64,000 bases of DNA from Actinokineospora enzanensis DSM 44649 (GCF_000374445.1 NZ_KB894406.1:1-64000); one strand, 5' to 3'. Positions 1 to 8,750 are shown, counted from the stretch's first letter. The notes: generated by a model from the letters alone, not told the origin. A program made the numbers and translations.

Positions 1-57
1 GCCCACCCGCCCTGATTCACCAGCCCACCCGCCCGCCCGAGAAGGGATGTACCCGGC
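1..57. other. C-rich leader with a 12-bp direct repeat
   Basis: The window opens in non-coding sequence. The 12-mer GCCCACCCGCCC occurs at 1-12 and again at 23-34. A weak ribosome binding site (GAAGGG, 41-46) lies before the GTG at 58. Whether the first gene has an upstream partner, such as a dimethylformamidase small subunit, cannot be seen here. Confidence 0.5.
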
Positions 58-2226
58 GTGACCCGTCGCCCGGTCGACCACACCCACGCCCCCGTCGTGG
101 GCTACACCGACCGCCTCTCGGCCCGGCCGGGGGAGCGGATCACCGTGCACGCCAGCTCCACGGAGCCGGACGTGCGGGTGCGGCTGCTGCTGATCGACCA
201 CGACGGCACCGCGCCCGTCCGGGTGCCGGTCGCCGCCGACCTGCCGGAGCGGATCACCGTGCCGCACCGCGACCTGGACCACGGGTCCTACGGCGAGGTG
301 GCCGACCCGCCCGCGTTCGCCGGGGCGACCACGTTCGCGGTGTGGGTGTGGCCGACCCGTCCCGGCCAGGGCCGGGAGGGCCTGCTCACCCAGGCGGGCG
401 TTGCCGAGCTCGGCCTGGACGAGCGGGGCAGGCCGGAGTTCGTCGCGCACACCGACGACGGCGCGGTCACCGTGACCGCCTCCGCGCCGGTGTACGCCCG
501 CCGCTGGTACCTGCTCACCGGCTCGTACTCCGAGCGCGGCGCCCGGCTGGAGGTACGCCCCGGCGACCCGCTGGCCGAGGAGAAGGCGTCCACGGTCGTG
601 GTCGCGCCGCCGCGCGGCACCCTGGGCACCGCCGACACCTCGCTGGTGTTCGCCGCCCGCCGGGTCGACGGCGTGATCGTGGACAACCACGACGGCAAGC
701 TCAGCGCCCCCTGCCTGTTCGACCGCGCGCTGGACGCCGCCCAGGTGGCCGAGCTGGCCGCGGACACCACCGGCGCCTGGCACCGCGGTGCCGCCGCGCA
801 GTGGGACCTGGCCCAGGACATCGGCGGCGACCAGCTGCTCGACCTGGTCGACGGCAGGCACGGCACGCTGCACAACGGACCGCTGCGCGGCGTCACCGCG
901 CACGACTGGTCCGGCGACGTGCTGGACTGGCGGTTCGCCGACACCGGCTACGGCGCCGTGCACTTCCACGCCAGTGACCTGCACGACGCGGGCTGGGACC
1001 CGGTGCTGTCCGTCGACCTGCCCGACGACCTGCCCACCGGCTGCTACGCCGTCGAGCTGGCCTCGGCCGCGGGCGTCGACCGGCTGCCGTTCTTCGTGCG
1101 CCCCGCCGAGGGCGCCACCAAGGCCCCGCTGGCGTTCCTGGTGCCGACGCTGAGCTACCTCGCGTACGCGCTGGAACACGTGTACATGCCGTTCCTGCCA
1201 GAGGACCCGGCCGAGGTCGCCGCCCCGTTCGCCCGCGCCAACCAGCTGCACAGCCTCTACGACCGGCACAGCGACGGCAGCGGCGCGGCCACCGCGTCCC
1301 TGCACCGCCCGCTGCTTGGCATGCGCGACGACCACGTCTTCCGGCACGCGAGCGGCCCGCACCAGTACAGCGAGGACCTGCACCTGGTCGGCTGGCTGGG
1401 CCGCCAGGGCATCCACTTCGACATCATCACCGACCACGACCTGCACCGCGAGGGCGCGGCGGCCCTGGCGGGCTACCGGGGCGTGTTCACCGGCAGCCAC
1501 CCCGAGTACTGGACCGGCACCATGCTCGACGCGGTCACCGGGCACCTGCACGGCGGCGGCGCGCTCGCCTACCTCGGCGGCAACGGCGCCTACTGGGTGA
1601 CCGCCGTGCACCCGCGCAAGCCGCACATCGCCGAGCTGCGCCGCGGCTACGCGGGCGTGCGCATGTGGGAGAGCGAGCCCGGCGAGCTGACCCTGGCCTG
1701 CACCGGCGAGCCCGGCGGACTGTGGTCCGAGCGCGGCCGCTCGCCGCACCGCCTGTTCGGCATCGGCACCACCGCCGCGGGCCTGACCACCGGCGGCCCG
1801 TACGACATCCTCGCCAAGACCGGCGACGCCGAGATCGACGCCCTGCTGCAGGGCATCGACCGGGGCGAGCCGCTCGGCGCGTTCGGCGCCCTGCTCGGCG
1901 GCGCGTCCTCGTTCGAGACCGACGGGATCAACCCGCTGCTGGGCAGCCCGCCCGGTATCCGGCTGATCGGTCGGGCCCTGCTCGGCGAGGCCTACATGTC
2001 GGCCGACACCGGCCCGACCACGCCGCACCCCCTGTCCGACCCGGTGGACCACCGCCGGTCTGATCTGACCCTTCTGGACACCCCCGGCGGCGGCACCGTG
2101 TTCGCCGTCGGGTCGATCGGCTGGTGTGCGGCGCTGTCGCACCGCGGGGATGCCAACGACGTGTCCCGGCTCACCGCGGCCGTCCTGCGCTCGTTCAGCT
2201 CCGATCGGTATGGAAAGGAGCGCTAG
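58..2226 (+). CDS. N,N-dimethylformamidase beta-subunit-like protein
   Basis: A 722-residue protein resembling the large (beta) subunit of N,N-dimethylformamidase, which hydrolyses small amides and uses iron in the characterised enzyme. The N-terminal third is a beta-rich accessory region that includes a LamG-like stretch at about residues 190-265. The C-terminal half carries the family's large amidohydrolase domain with a SHPEYW motif near residue 480. Length and layout fit the roughly 760-residue large subunit. No separate small-subunit gene follows. The next gene, an alpha/beta hydrolase, starts on the base after the stop, so the two are almost certainly co-transcribed. The real substrate is unknown; many actinobacterial homologues are only annotated by this similarity. 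Confidence 0.85.
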   Translation: MTRRPVDHTHAPVVGYTDRLSARPGERITVHASSTEPDVRVRLLLIDHDGTAPVRVPVAADLPERITVPHRDLDHGSYGEVADPPAFAGATTFAVWVWPTRPGQGREGLLTQAGVAELGLDERGRPEFVAHTDDGAVTVTASAPVYARRWYLLTGSYSERGARLEVRPGDPLAEEKASTVVVAPPRGTLGTADTSLVFAARRVDGVIVDNHDGKLSAPCLFDRALDAAQVAELAADTTGAWHRGAAAQWDLAQDIGGDQLLDLVDGRHGTLHNGPLRGVTAHDWSGDVLDWRFADTGYGAVHFHASDLHDAGWDPVLSVDLPDDLPTGCYAVELASAAGVDRLPFFVRPAEGATKAPLAFLVPTLSYLAYALEHVYMPFLPEDPAEVAAPFARANQLHSLYDRHSDGSGAATASLHRPLLGMRDDHVFRHASGPHQYSEDLHLVGWLGRQGIHFDIITDHDLHREGAAALAGYRGVFTGSHPEYWTGTMLDAVTGHLHGGGALAYLGGNGAYWVTAVHPRKPHIAELRRGYAGVRMWESEPGELTLACTGEPGGLWSERGRSPHRLFGIGTTAAGLTTGGPYDILAKTGDAEIDALLQGIDRGEPLGAFGALLGGASSFETDGINPLLGSPPGIRLIGRALLGEAYMSADTGPTTPHPLSDPVDHRRSDLTLLDTPGGGTVFAVGSIGWCAALSHRGDANDVSRLTAAVLRSFSSDRYGKER

Positions 2227-3204
2227 ATGCCACTGCACCCCGAGGCGCGGGCCGTCATCGCGGCCACCGACGCCGCAGGCGGTCTGATCCCCGAGGGCGT
2301 CCCGGCCGCGGAGATGCGGGCCACCTTCGCCGCGAGCTGGACCATGCCGGACAACCTGGAGCCGGTCGGCCGCGTCCACGAACGCACCATCCCCGGCCCG
2401 GCAGGCGAGCTGGTCGTGCGGGTGTACGAGCCGACCGGCGAGGGCCCGTTCCCTGGCCTGGTCTGGTTCCACGGCGGCGGTTGGGTCATCGGCTCGCTGG
2501 TCGAGAACGAGGCCGCCTGCCGCACCCTGTGCCGCGAGGCGGAGACCGTGGTGGTGTCGGTGGACTACCGGCTGGCCCCGGAGCACCCGTTCCCGGCCGC
2601 CGCCGACGACGCCTACGCCGCGATCACCTGGGTGCAGGAGCATGGCGCCGAGCTGGGCATCGACACCGAGCGGGTGGCCGTGGCGGGGGAGAGCGCCGGC
2701 GCGAACCTGGCCGCGGTCGGCTGTCTGATGATCAAGGACCGGGGTGGTCGGCAGCCGCTGCTGCAGGTCATGGCCTGTCCGGTGATCGCCCCACCGGACG
2801 ACCGGCCGTCCTACCTGGACTTCGCCACCGGCCACTTCCTGACCAGGTCGAGCATGGAGTGGTTCTTCGAGCAGTACGCCAGGGACAAGTCCGACCTGGA
2901 CAACCCGTACCTGAACCCGCTCGCCGCGCCCGACCTGTCCGACTTACCCCCGGCCCTGGTCATGACCGCCGAGTACGACGTCCTGCGCGACGAGGGCGAG
3001 GAGTACGCCCACCGGCTGATGGACGCCGGTGTCCCCACCGAACTGGTGCGCTACCACGGCCAGATCCACGGCTTCTTCGCCCTCCTGGTCGACCAGCTCA
3101 GCATCTCCGGCATCGCCCACCAGCGCGCCGTCAACTCGCTGCGCAAGGCGTTCACCGCCGGACTGGAGCCCGCCGCCGACGCAGTGGACACGACCGGTCA
3201 CTGA
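2227..3204 (+). CDS. alpha/beta hydrolase, hormone-sensitive-lipase family
   Basis: A 325-residue carboxylesterase of the HSL (family IV) type. The oxyanion-hole motif HGGGW is near residue 81, the nucleophile elbow GESAG near residue 156, the acid in EYDVLRDEGE near residue 250 and the histidine in HGQIHGFF near residue 280, so the catalytic triad looks complete. There is no signal peptide, so it is probably cytoplasmic. It begins with ATG directly after the stop of the dimethylformamidase-like gene, which implies translational coupling and possibly hydrolysis of related amide or ester substrates. A terminator hairpin follows within 80 bases. Confidence 0.93.
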   Translation: MPLHPEARAVIAATDAAGGLIPEGVPAAEMRATFAASWTMPDNLEPVGRVHERTIPGPAGELVVRVYEPTGEGPFPGLVWFHGGGWVIGSLVENEAACRTLCREAETVVVSVDYRLAPEHPFPAAADDAYAAITWVQEHGAELGIDTERVAVAGESAGANLAAVGCLMIKDRGGRQPLLQVMACPVIAPPDDRPSYLDFATGHFLTRSSMEWFFEQYARDKSDLDNPYLNPLAAPDLSDLPPALVMTAEYDVLRDEGEEYAHRLMDAGVPTELVRYHGQIHGFFALLVDQLSISGIAHQRAVNSLRKAFTAGLEPAADAVDTTGH

Positions 3205-3208
3205 CCGT

Positions 3209-3225
3209 CGCGATCATTGATCGCG
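3209..3225. promoter_or_regulatory. 17-base palindrome, candidate operator
   Basis: CGCGATCA-T-TGATCGCG is a perfect palindrome just past the esterase stop codon and upstream of the LuxR gene. No bound protein is known; autoregulation by the LuxR protein is only a guess. Confidence 0.35.
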
Positions 3226-3240
3226 CGGGAACGACCGTTG

Positions 3241-3280
3241 ACCCGCAGCGCACTCCTGTGGTGCGCCGCGGGTGCTTTTC
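3241..3280 (+). terminator. rho-independent-type terminator after the amidase/esterase pair
   Basis: Arms ACCCGCAGCGCAC (3241-3253) and GTGCGCCGCGGGT (3261-3273) pair with one mismatch around a short loop. A T-rich stretch (GCTTTTC) follows. It separates the first operon from the LuxR gene. Confidence 0.7.
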
Positions 3281-3352
3281 GTGCCGGTCCTATTGCCCGC
3301 TTCCGCGCGCCCCTCGTAAGTTCTCCTGGCTTACGTGGGCGAGGAGGGGACG

Positions 3353-4381
3353 ATGGACCCGTCGATGGTGGCCTCCGCGGTGCGGATCGGGGCCGCCCTG
3401 GGCAGCAGTTCCGAGGTCGAGTGGGACGAGGTCTTCGACGCCCTGGTCGGCACCGTCCCGGACACCTGCGCCGCCCAGATCACCGGCTGGGACCCGGTGG
3501 CCCACCGCTTCGTCATCCTCGCCGAGCGCGGCTACAGCCGGTCCATCTCGCAGGACCTGGCCTACGAGCTGCCGCGCACCCGCTGGGGCGGCCAGCTGTT
3601 CGACTCGACCGTGCCGTTGCTGATGGACGACGCCCCGCACAACTTCCGGGATTCCCCGCACTACCAAGAGAACCTGCGCCCGGCGGGCCTGGAGGACGGT
3701 CTCTCGGCCGCCTTGCGGCTCGGCCCGCACCGGATCGTCGGCATGCTGCACCTCAACGCCTCGGTGGCGGGCTCCTTCGGCGAGCGGACCCGTACGTTCG
3801 TCAACGAGCTGGAGAAGGTGCTGGCCCGACGCGTCGACCCGATGCGCTCGCCCCGCTTCGAGGCCTGGTTCGGTCCGGAGTGGACGGCCAGCAGGCTGGT
3901 CCCCGGCGGCACGCCGTTGCCGTTGGGCGACCGGGATCCCTCCCCGTTGGTCGACGACCCGACGATCAACCTGCTGGGCGCGGCCTTCAACGAGCTGTCC
4001 GCGGGCATGGTCGCCTTCCTCTGGCCCGGCCCGGACGGCTGGTACCGGGTCCGGCTGCTGAAGATCACGGACGGCGTGCGCAGCGGGATCATCCTCGCCA
4101 CCGCCCCGTACGCCAACGCCATGGGCCTCACCGCCCGCGAGGTGGACGTGGCCACCGGGATCGTCGCGGGCCTGAGCAACCAGGCGATCGCCGAGAGCCT
4201 CGTCGTCAGCCGCCGCACCGTGGAGACCTACGTGGAACGCCTGCTGGGCAAGCTCGACTGCCAGTCCAGGGGCGAGGCGGCGGGCGTGGCCGCGCGCGCG
4301 GGCATCATCCGCCCGCACCCCACCGGCGGCGTCGGCGACCTGCACCGGCTGACCCGGGGCGCCGACCCGCAGTGGCCGTGA
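3353..4381 (+). CDS. LuxR-type transcriptional regulator
   Basis: A 342-residue protein with a C-terminal LuxR/FixJ helix-turn-helix (about residues 265-325). It has the usual start of that domain (LTAREVDVATGIVAGLSN) and the recognition helix VSRRTVETYVERLL. The N-terminal 250 residues look like a GAF/PAS-like sensor but I cannot name a ligand. The ATG at 3353 is preceded by a strong GAGGAGGGG site, so it is preferred over a GTG 18 bases upstream. No receiver domain or partner kinase is visible nearby. It converges on the sigma-factor operon with a 21-base gap. The target is unknown; the upstream amidase operon is a reasonable candidate. Confidence 0.88.
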   Translation: MDPSMVASAVRIGAALGSSSEVEWDEVFDALVGTVPDTCAAQITGWDPVAHRFVILAERGYSRSISQDLAYELPRTRWGGQLFDSTVPLLMDDAPHNFRDSPHYQENLRPAGLEDGLSAALRLGPHRIVGMLHLNASVAGSFGERTRTFVNELEKVLARRVDPMRSPRFEAWFGPEWTASRLVPGGTPLPLGDRDPSPLVDDPTINLLGAAFNELSAGMVAFLWPGPDGWYRVRLLKITDGVRSGIILATAPYANAMGLTAREVDVATGIVAGLSNQAIAESLVVSRRTVETYVERLLGKLDCQSRGEAAGVAARAGIIRPHPTGGVGDLHRLTRGADPQWP

Positions 4382-4402
4382 ACCCCGGGTTCGGGGCACT
4401 GG

Positions 4403-5530
4403 TCAGGAACCGCCGACTTCCCGCAACCGTCGCGACAGGAATCCCCGTTCCGCCTCGACCACGCTGAGGTCCAGCGCCCGCCGGTACTCGGCCGCGGCGC
4501 GCGGGAGATCCCCCAGCCTGCGCAGGAAGTCGCCGCGGGTCGAGTGGAAGTAGCGGTACCCGTCCAGGTCGAGCCCGTCCAACACGGCCAGGCCCGCCTC
4601 GGGCCCGGACAGCTCCGCCACCGCGACGGCCCGGTTCAGCTCCACCACCGGCGAGCCGGTCAACTCGCCCAGCCGCGCGTACAGCGTGGCGACCGCGCCC
4701 CAGTCGATCACCGGATCCGTCTGCGCCGCGGCGATCGCCGCCTGCACCGCGTAGACCCCGCGCGCTCCCCGCCGCAGCGCCGTGTCCAGCAACGCCCGGC
4801 CTTCCTCGATCTCCGCCGAGTCCCACAGCTCGCGGTCCTGTTCGTCGAGGGGCACGAACACGCCGTCCCGGACCCGCGCCCGCTTCCGCGAGTCGTGCAG
4901 CAGCATCAACGCCAGCAACGCGGCCGCCTCCGGGCCGTCCACCACCCCGCACAGCGTCCGCGCCAGGTGGATCGCCTCGGCGGAGAGCTCGACCCGCCCG
5001 TCCCCATAGCCCTGGTTGAAGATCAGGTAGAGCACGGCGAACACCCCGGGCAGCCGGGTGACGGGATCGGCCCCGGCCAGCCCTTCCACGCGGATCCGCG
5101 CCCGAGCCCGGGACAGCCGCCGCTTCATGGTCTCCTCGGCGACCAGGAACGCCCGCGCGACCTCGGCCGTGGACAGCCCGCCCAGCGACCGCAACGTCAA
5201 CGCCACCTGCGACTCCACCGGCAGCACCGGGTGGCAGCACATCAGCATCAGGTCCAGCTGCTCGTACGGCACGACCTCCGCAGGCCGCCACGACCGGATT
5301 TTCTCCGCCAGCACCTTTTCCCGCCGCAGCCGGTCGACGGCCCGGTTCCGCCCGGTCACCACCAACCACCCGCGCGGGTTCTCCGGCACCCCTTCGCGTT
5401 CCCACCGCCCGGCCGCGATGGCGAATGCCTCCTGCGCCGCCTCCTCGGCGAGATCCGCGTTCCCGAGCGTTTTCGCCAACGACGCCAGCACCCGAGGCCA
5501 CTCCGCCCGGAAAACGGCCTCGACATCCAT
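4403..5530 (-). CDS. ECF42-type RNA polymerase sigma factor with C-terminal TPR-like extension
   Basis: A 375-residue sigma-70-family factor. Region 2 (AEEAAQEAFAIAAGRW, about residues 28-43) and region 4 (VALTLRSLGGLSTAEVARAF, about 108-128) are followed by a helical extension of about 200 residues that includes the block VFAVLYLIFNQGYGDG. This long extension, and the overlapping YCII/DGPF gene upstream, are the hallmarks of group ECF42. That group works without a classical anti-sigma factor. The start codon overlaps the stop of the YCII gene by one base, so the three minus-strand genes form one operon. The regulon is unknown. Confidence 0.9.
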   Translation of the reverse strand: MDVEAVFRAEWPRVLASLAKTLGNADLAEEAAQEAFAIAAGRWEREGVPENPRGWLVVTGRNRAVDRLRREKVLAEKIRSWRPAEVVPYEQLDLMLMCCHPVLPVESQVALTLRSLGGLSTAEVARAFLVAEETMKRRLSRARARIRVEGLAGADPVTRLPGVFAVLYLIFNQGYGDGRVELSAEAIHLARTLCGVVDGPEAAALLALMLLHDSRKRARVRDGVFVPLDEQDRELWDSAEIEEGRALLDTALRRGARGVYAVQAAIAAAQTDPVIDWGAVATLYARLGELTGSPVVELNRAVAVAELSGPEAGLAVLDGLDLDGYRYFHSTRGDFLRRLGDLPRAAAEYRRALDLSVVEAERGFLSRRLREVGGS

Positions 5531-5868
5531 CAGTGCGTCACCACCGCCCGGACCTCCACGCTGCCGCCGAGCCGCACGGCCGGGAACCGGCCCGCCAGCT
5601 CCAGCGCGGCCGCCAGGTCCGGCACGTCGACCAGGTAGAAACCGCCCAGGATCTCCTTGGTGTCGGCGAACGGCCCGTCGATGACGAGCCGTTCGCCGTC
5701 CCGCAGCCGCACCGTCGCGGCCGTGTCGGCCTGGGCCAGCCGTTCGGCCGACAGGACCCGCTCGTCGGCCAGGAACGCCACGTACTCCGCGGTGATCGCG
5801 GCCCGCTCCGCCGCGTCCAGGTCGGCATAGGCGCCGACCCGCTCGTTGATCAGCAGCGCGTACCGCAA
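5530..5868 (-). CDS. YCII-related DGPF-domain protein
   Basis: A 112-residue ferredoxin-fold YCII family protein with the diagnostic DGPFADTKEILGGFYL motif at about residues 62-77. Members are habitual genomic neighbours of ECF42 sigma factors and are thought to take part in that signalling unit. The start is TTG at 5868, which gives the family-typical MRYALLIN N-terminus. It has a GAGGTAGGG site a few bases upstream and no better upstream start. It lies 9 bases downstream of the DHFR-fold gene and overlaps the sigma gene by one base. Confidence 0.92.
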   Translation of the reverse strand: MRYALLINERVGAYADLDAAERAAITAEYVAFLADERVLSAERLAQADTAATVRLRDGERLVIDGPFADTKEILGGFYLVDVPDLAAALELAGRFPAVRLGGSVEVRAVVTH

Positions 5869-5877
5869 TTCCCTACC

Positions 5878-6420
5878 TCATTTCCGCAGGTACACCGACC
5901 GCACAGCCTGCCCCACCTGCTCGGCCCGCACCAGCTCCAGGTCGGGCGCCGCGTCGGCGAACAACCGCCGCCCCTGCCCGGCGACGCTGGGGAACACCAG
6001 CAGCCGGTACTCGTCCACCAGGTCCCGCAGCTGCTCGACGATCCCGACACTGCCCGCGATCACGATGTCCCGGGACTCTGCTTTCACCGCGTCGACCAGA
6101 TCGCCCTTGACCTGCGCCGAGTTCACCCACCGGGTGATGTCCACGTCCGAACGGGACACCACCAGCTTGTCCATCCCGTTCATCCGCCGCGAGAAGTCGT
6201 CGTCCCGGCCCGGCCAGACGCCCGCGAACAACTCCCACGTGACCCGTCCGAGCAGCAGCACCCCGTCGTCCATCAGCGGCCCGAGCGCGAACTTGTCACC
6301 CGCCACCGAGTCGGGCCCGTGCCGGAACGCCCACCCGCCCCACGGCGTCCCACCCCGCCCATCCGGGTCCTCGACCACCCCGTCCACCGTCACGAACTCG
6401 ATGACCACAACGCGCCCCAT
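5878..6420 (-). CDS. dihydrofolate-reductase-fold reductase (RibD C-terminal type)
   Basis: A 180-residue protein of the DHFR/RibD reductase superfamily. The pattern GRVVVIEFVTVDGVVEDP at the start, LLLGRVTWE in the middle and IAGSVGIVEQLRDLVDEYRL later matches the NAD(P)H-binding fold. These stand-alone proteins are usually not true DHFR and have no assigned substrate. The ATG at 6420 has an ideal AAGGAG site eight bases upstream, so a longer reading frame starting further upstream was discarded. It is the first gene of the ECF42 operon, a common arrangement for this group. Confidence 0.9.
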   Translation of the reverse strand: MGRVVVIEFVTVDGVVEDPDGRGGTPWGGWAFRHGPDSVAGDKFALGPLMDDGVLLLGRVTWELFAGVWPGRDDDFSRRMNGMDKLVVSRSDVDITRWVNSAQVKGDLVDAVKAESRDIVIAGSVGIVEQLRDLVDEYRLLVFPSVAGQGRRLFADAAPDLELVRAEQVGQAVRSVYLRK

Positions 6421-6524
6421 GGCGACTCCTTCCGACACCACGGAACGAACGGCCCGGACGATCGGGGACACCCGATTGATGTGTCCCCGATCACACCTGA
6501 CGGGCTCTCGTCGGCCGCTACCGG

Positions 6525-6719
6525 CTAATCCGGTCCGCCGTCCCGTGCCCGCATCGTGCGGCGGGTGAAGTCGACCAGCCGGAATACCGCGCCGGTGGGC
6601 GCGCCCAGTATTCGTATCGGATTCTTCGAGTCCCGGACCCCGAATGTCGAAAGCTCCACGCACTTCCCGGACTCGCAGTGACTACCTTTCCGCCAACTGA
6701 CGGATTCCGCGCCTGCCAC
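6525..6719 (-). CDS. DUF397 small protein
   Basis: A 64-residue protein with the DUF397 signature: W-R-K-G near the start, CVEL in the middle, VRDSKNP after it, and a C-terminal helix ending in a conserved-looking LVDFTR. DUF397 proteins are found beside DUF5753 helix-turn-helix regulators in actinomycetes, where the pair behaves as an antagonist and repressor in developmental control. The start is GTG at 6719, or TTG one codon upstream, with a GAGGGG site just upstream. It is divergent from the DUF5753 gene at 7050. Confidence 0.8.
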   Translation of the reverse strand: MAGAESVSWRKGSHCESGKCVELSTFGVRDSKNPIRILGAPTGAVFRLVDFTRRTMRARDGGPD

Positions 6720-7049
6720 CAATACCCCTCGTCCCGTTCTCGCCGATCGGAGCCATGCCAGCCGATTGTTCCGAACCCTTCCCGGCGACGAATCCGCTGC
6801 ACGGGTGGCCGCATTTCCCGAAAGGGCTAGCCCGCGCGCGGCAAGGTGGACCCTCGCTACGCTTGGTAGCTCCTCGGTTTCGGTGTGTCCTATCGGTGGG
6901 GTGACGGCCCCGGAGGCGCACCGCCAGTACTCCACGCTGAGTGCGTGGTACTTTTCGCGGCACCCACTGCGGCCTGCAAACTGACGTGTGTCACGCTGCC
7001 GAGTGCCACACGTTCGGTGTGGGCAGCGGCACGGAAGGAGGACTCGACC
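6720..7049. promoter_or_regulatory. divergent control region with two inverted repeats
   Basis: This gene-free 330-base stretch lies between the divergent DUF397 and DUF5753 genes. It contains a hairpin-like repeat at 6926-6952 (AGTAC...CACGC against GCGTG-GTACT). It also has a spaced palindrome with 7-base arms, ACGTGTG (6984-6990) and CACACGT (7007-7013), just upstream of the regulator gene. Either could be an autoregulatory operator. I see no gene here. Confidence 0.45.
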
Positions 7050-7913
7050 TTGACTCTCACCCGGGATCCCTGGGTCGTCCGCAGGCTCGGCGGTCGTCGC
7101 CTCCGCGCGCTCCGCGAGGAGCTCGACCACACCCAGCAGGAGGTGGCGGCCGCGATGGAATGGTCGCTGTCCAAGGTGCTCCGGATCGAGGCCGGGACGC
7201 ACGGCGTGTCGGTCACCGACGTGCGCGCCCTGCTCGGGCACTACGGGATCACCGACCCGACGCAGGTCGACCCGCACCTGGAAGCCGCCCGCGCGGGCCG
7301 CGGCATCCCCTGGTACGAGCCCTACCGCGACGTGCTGACCCCGTCCGTGCGCAAGGTCCTCGGCTACGAGTCGGCCTGTGCCCGGATCCGGCAGGTCAAC
7401 CCCGTGCACATCCCCGGTCCATTGCAGACCGCGGGCTACGCGCGCGAGCAGCTCCGCCCGTACTTCAGCGACGCCCAGCTCGACCTGGCCGTCGAGGCCC
7501 GGGTCGAACGCAGACGGCGCCTGGTGGAGGACGGCGGTCCGGAGCTGACCGTGGTGATCGACGAGAGCGCCATCCGCCGGGTGGTCGGCGGCCGCGAGGT
7601 CATGCGCGAACAGCTGGAATCGCTGTTGGCGCGGGACGCGCGAGTCCGGATCCGGGTGATCCCGTTCGCCCGTGGCTGGCATTTCGGCCTGGAGGGCGCG
7701 TTCATCCTGCTCGACCTGGCGGACGACCCGCCGATGCCCAGGGAAACCGTGCTCTACCTGGAACAGGCCGACCGCGACTTCTTCGCGGGGGACGACACCG
7801 ACCTGGTGAGCGATCACGAACGGAAGTGGCAACAGGTGCTGGAGCCTGCGCTGTCGGAAGCGGAAACGCGCGACCTCATCACCGAACAGCTGCGAATACT
7901 GGGGGAGTCGTGA
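7050..7913 (+). CDS. XRE-family regulator with DUF5753 domain
   Basis: A 287-residue regulator. Residues about 12-65 form a Cro/cI-type helix-turn-helix (LRALREELDHTQQEVAAAM, then SLSKVLRIEAG). The rest is the DUF5753 ligand/partner domain with its usual opening QVNPVHIPGPLQTAGYAR. The family includes the Streptomyces WhiJ-like and Scr1-like proteins that act with DUF397 partners. The start is TTG at 7050, chosen because GGAAGGAGG lies eight bases upstream; no ATG or GTG fits as well. The divergent DUF397 gene at 6525 is its likely partner. Confidence 0.88.
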   Translation: MTLTRDPWVVRRLGGRRLRALREELDHTQQEVAAAMEWSLSKVLRIEAGTHGVSVTDVRALLGHYGITDPTQVDPHLEAARAGRGIPWYEPYRDVLTPSVRKVLGYESACARIRQVNPVHIPGPLQTAGYAREQLRPYFSDAQLDLAVEARVERRRRLVEDGGPELTVVIDESAIRRVVGGREVMREQLESLLARDARVRIRVIPFARGWHFGLEGAFILLDLADDPPMPRETVLYLEQADRDFFAGDDTDLVSDHERKWQQVLEPALSEAETRDLITEQLRILGES

Positions 7914-7958
7914 TCCGCGTCGTCGTCCGGAATCCTAGGTCAAACGGAGCATGGCCCC

Positions 7959-8303
7959 ATGGGCGAGAGCACTGCCAACCCACCCACTCCTGATCCCGGT
8001 CCACCCGCCGAGAAGACAAAGCCGGCACGGGCACCGCAAGAGGCGGAGTACACCCCGAGAAGTGGTGTCCTCCAGCAGTACATCGACCTCGCTCGCGCCA
8101 TGGTGGAGTCGAAGACCCGGAAGTCGTGGGTCGTTCTCCTCACGTTGCTCGTGCTAGCCCTCGCCGTGCCGGCGCTCGTCATCATCATGGCGCTCAAGGT
8201 CCCGGACAAGCTCGCCGGCGAGCCGTGGGCGCTCGCAGGCGTGACTGGGCTCGGTGGTGTGGCCACCACCGCGAAGCTGTACTGGAGTCGACGGCGCAAG
8301 TAG
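7959..8303 (+). CDS. small single-pass membrane protein, function unknown
   Basis: A 114-residue protein with a Pro/Lys/Glu-rich soluble N-terminus (about 55 residues), a clear hydrophobic segment SWVVLLTLLVLALAVPALVII (about 66-86) and a second weaker hydrophobic stretch before the basic tail WSRRRK. I do not recognise a family. It sits about 45 bases after the DUF5753 regulator on the same strand. Its 3' end overlaps the 3' end of the convergent gene at 8154-8546 by 150 bases. Confidence 0.65.
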   Translation: MGESTANPPTPDPGPPAEKTKPARAPQEAEYTPRSGVLQQYIDLARAMVESKTRKSWVVLLTLLVLALAVPALVIIMALKVPDKLAGEPWALAGVTGLGGVATTAKLYWSRRRK

Positions 8304-8546
8304 CGCCCGGTTGGCCGCCCACGCCAGCAGGAGCCGCGACCGCTGCCGCAGTGTCCCGGCGAACCAGCCTGCCCCGATGGCGACCGCCACCGCAACCACG
8401 AACGGGAGAAAGGACGACACGGGTGTCCCGGCGACCGCGTCCGCGGTGAGGATGCCGCTCGCCAGCGCGACGAACCCGGCGGCGATCCCGAAGACCAGGT
8501 GCCCGAGCACCACGGCCGGGCGCCTCGCGCTCATCACATCACGCAT
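8154..8546 (-). CDS. small membrane protein, function unknown
   Basis: A 130-residue protein with two hydrophobic segments in its first 75 residues (VVLGHLVFGIAAGFVALASG and FLPFVVAVAVAIGAGWFAG), then a polar tail. Codons in the first 85 residues almost all end in G or C, which supports a real gene. The tail lies antisense to the gene at 7959-8303 and looks like unconstrained sequence, so the tail is either real overlap or recent readthrough. No clear ribosome binding site. No family recognised. Confidence 0.55.
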   Translation of the reverse strand: MRDVMSARRPAVVLGHLVFGIAAGFVALASGILTADAVAGTPVSSFLPFVVAVAVAIGAGWFAGTLRQRSRLLLAWAANRALLAPSTPVQLRGGGHTTEPSHACERPRLAGELVRDLERHDDDERRHGEG

Positions 8547-8712
8547 GGTCGTCAGCGCACACCAGTCTTGATCGGCATCGGGTCCCCCGCATCATGATCC
8601 ATATCCGCCGCCCAGGCCACCCTGGTCGGCGAACTGGTCTGATTTCTGCCAAGCATAGCGGGCGGGCCCCAGCAAACGGGCCATGCTGTCGTCACCGGAA
8701 CGGATGAAATCA

Positions 8713-8746
8713 TCCCGGCGGCCGTGTGTGGACACGGCCGCCGGGA
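8713..8746 (-). terminator. terminator of the aldehyde dehydrogenase pair
   Basis: A perfect 15-bp stem, TCCCGGCGGCCGTGT (8713-8727) against ACACGGCCGCCGGGA (8732-8746), with a GTGG loop. It lies four bases beyond the stop of the minus-strand aldehyde dehydrogenase. Confidence 0.85.
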
Positions 8747-8750
8747 CGGG

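Noticed and set aside
3290-4399. A 369-codon antisense frame over the LuxR gene
   Set aside because: Composition bias only; the LuxR helix-turn-helix is on the plus strand.
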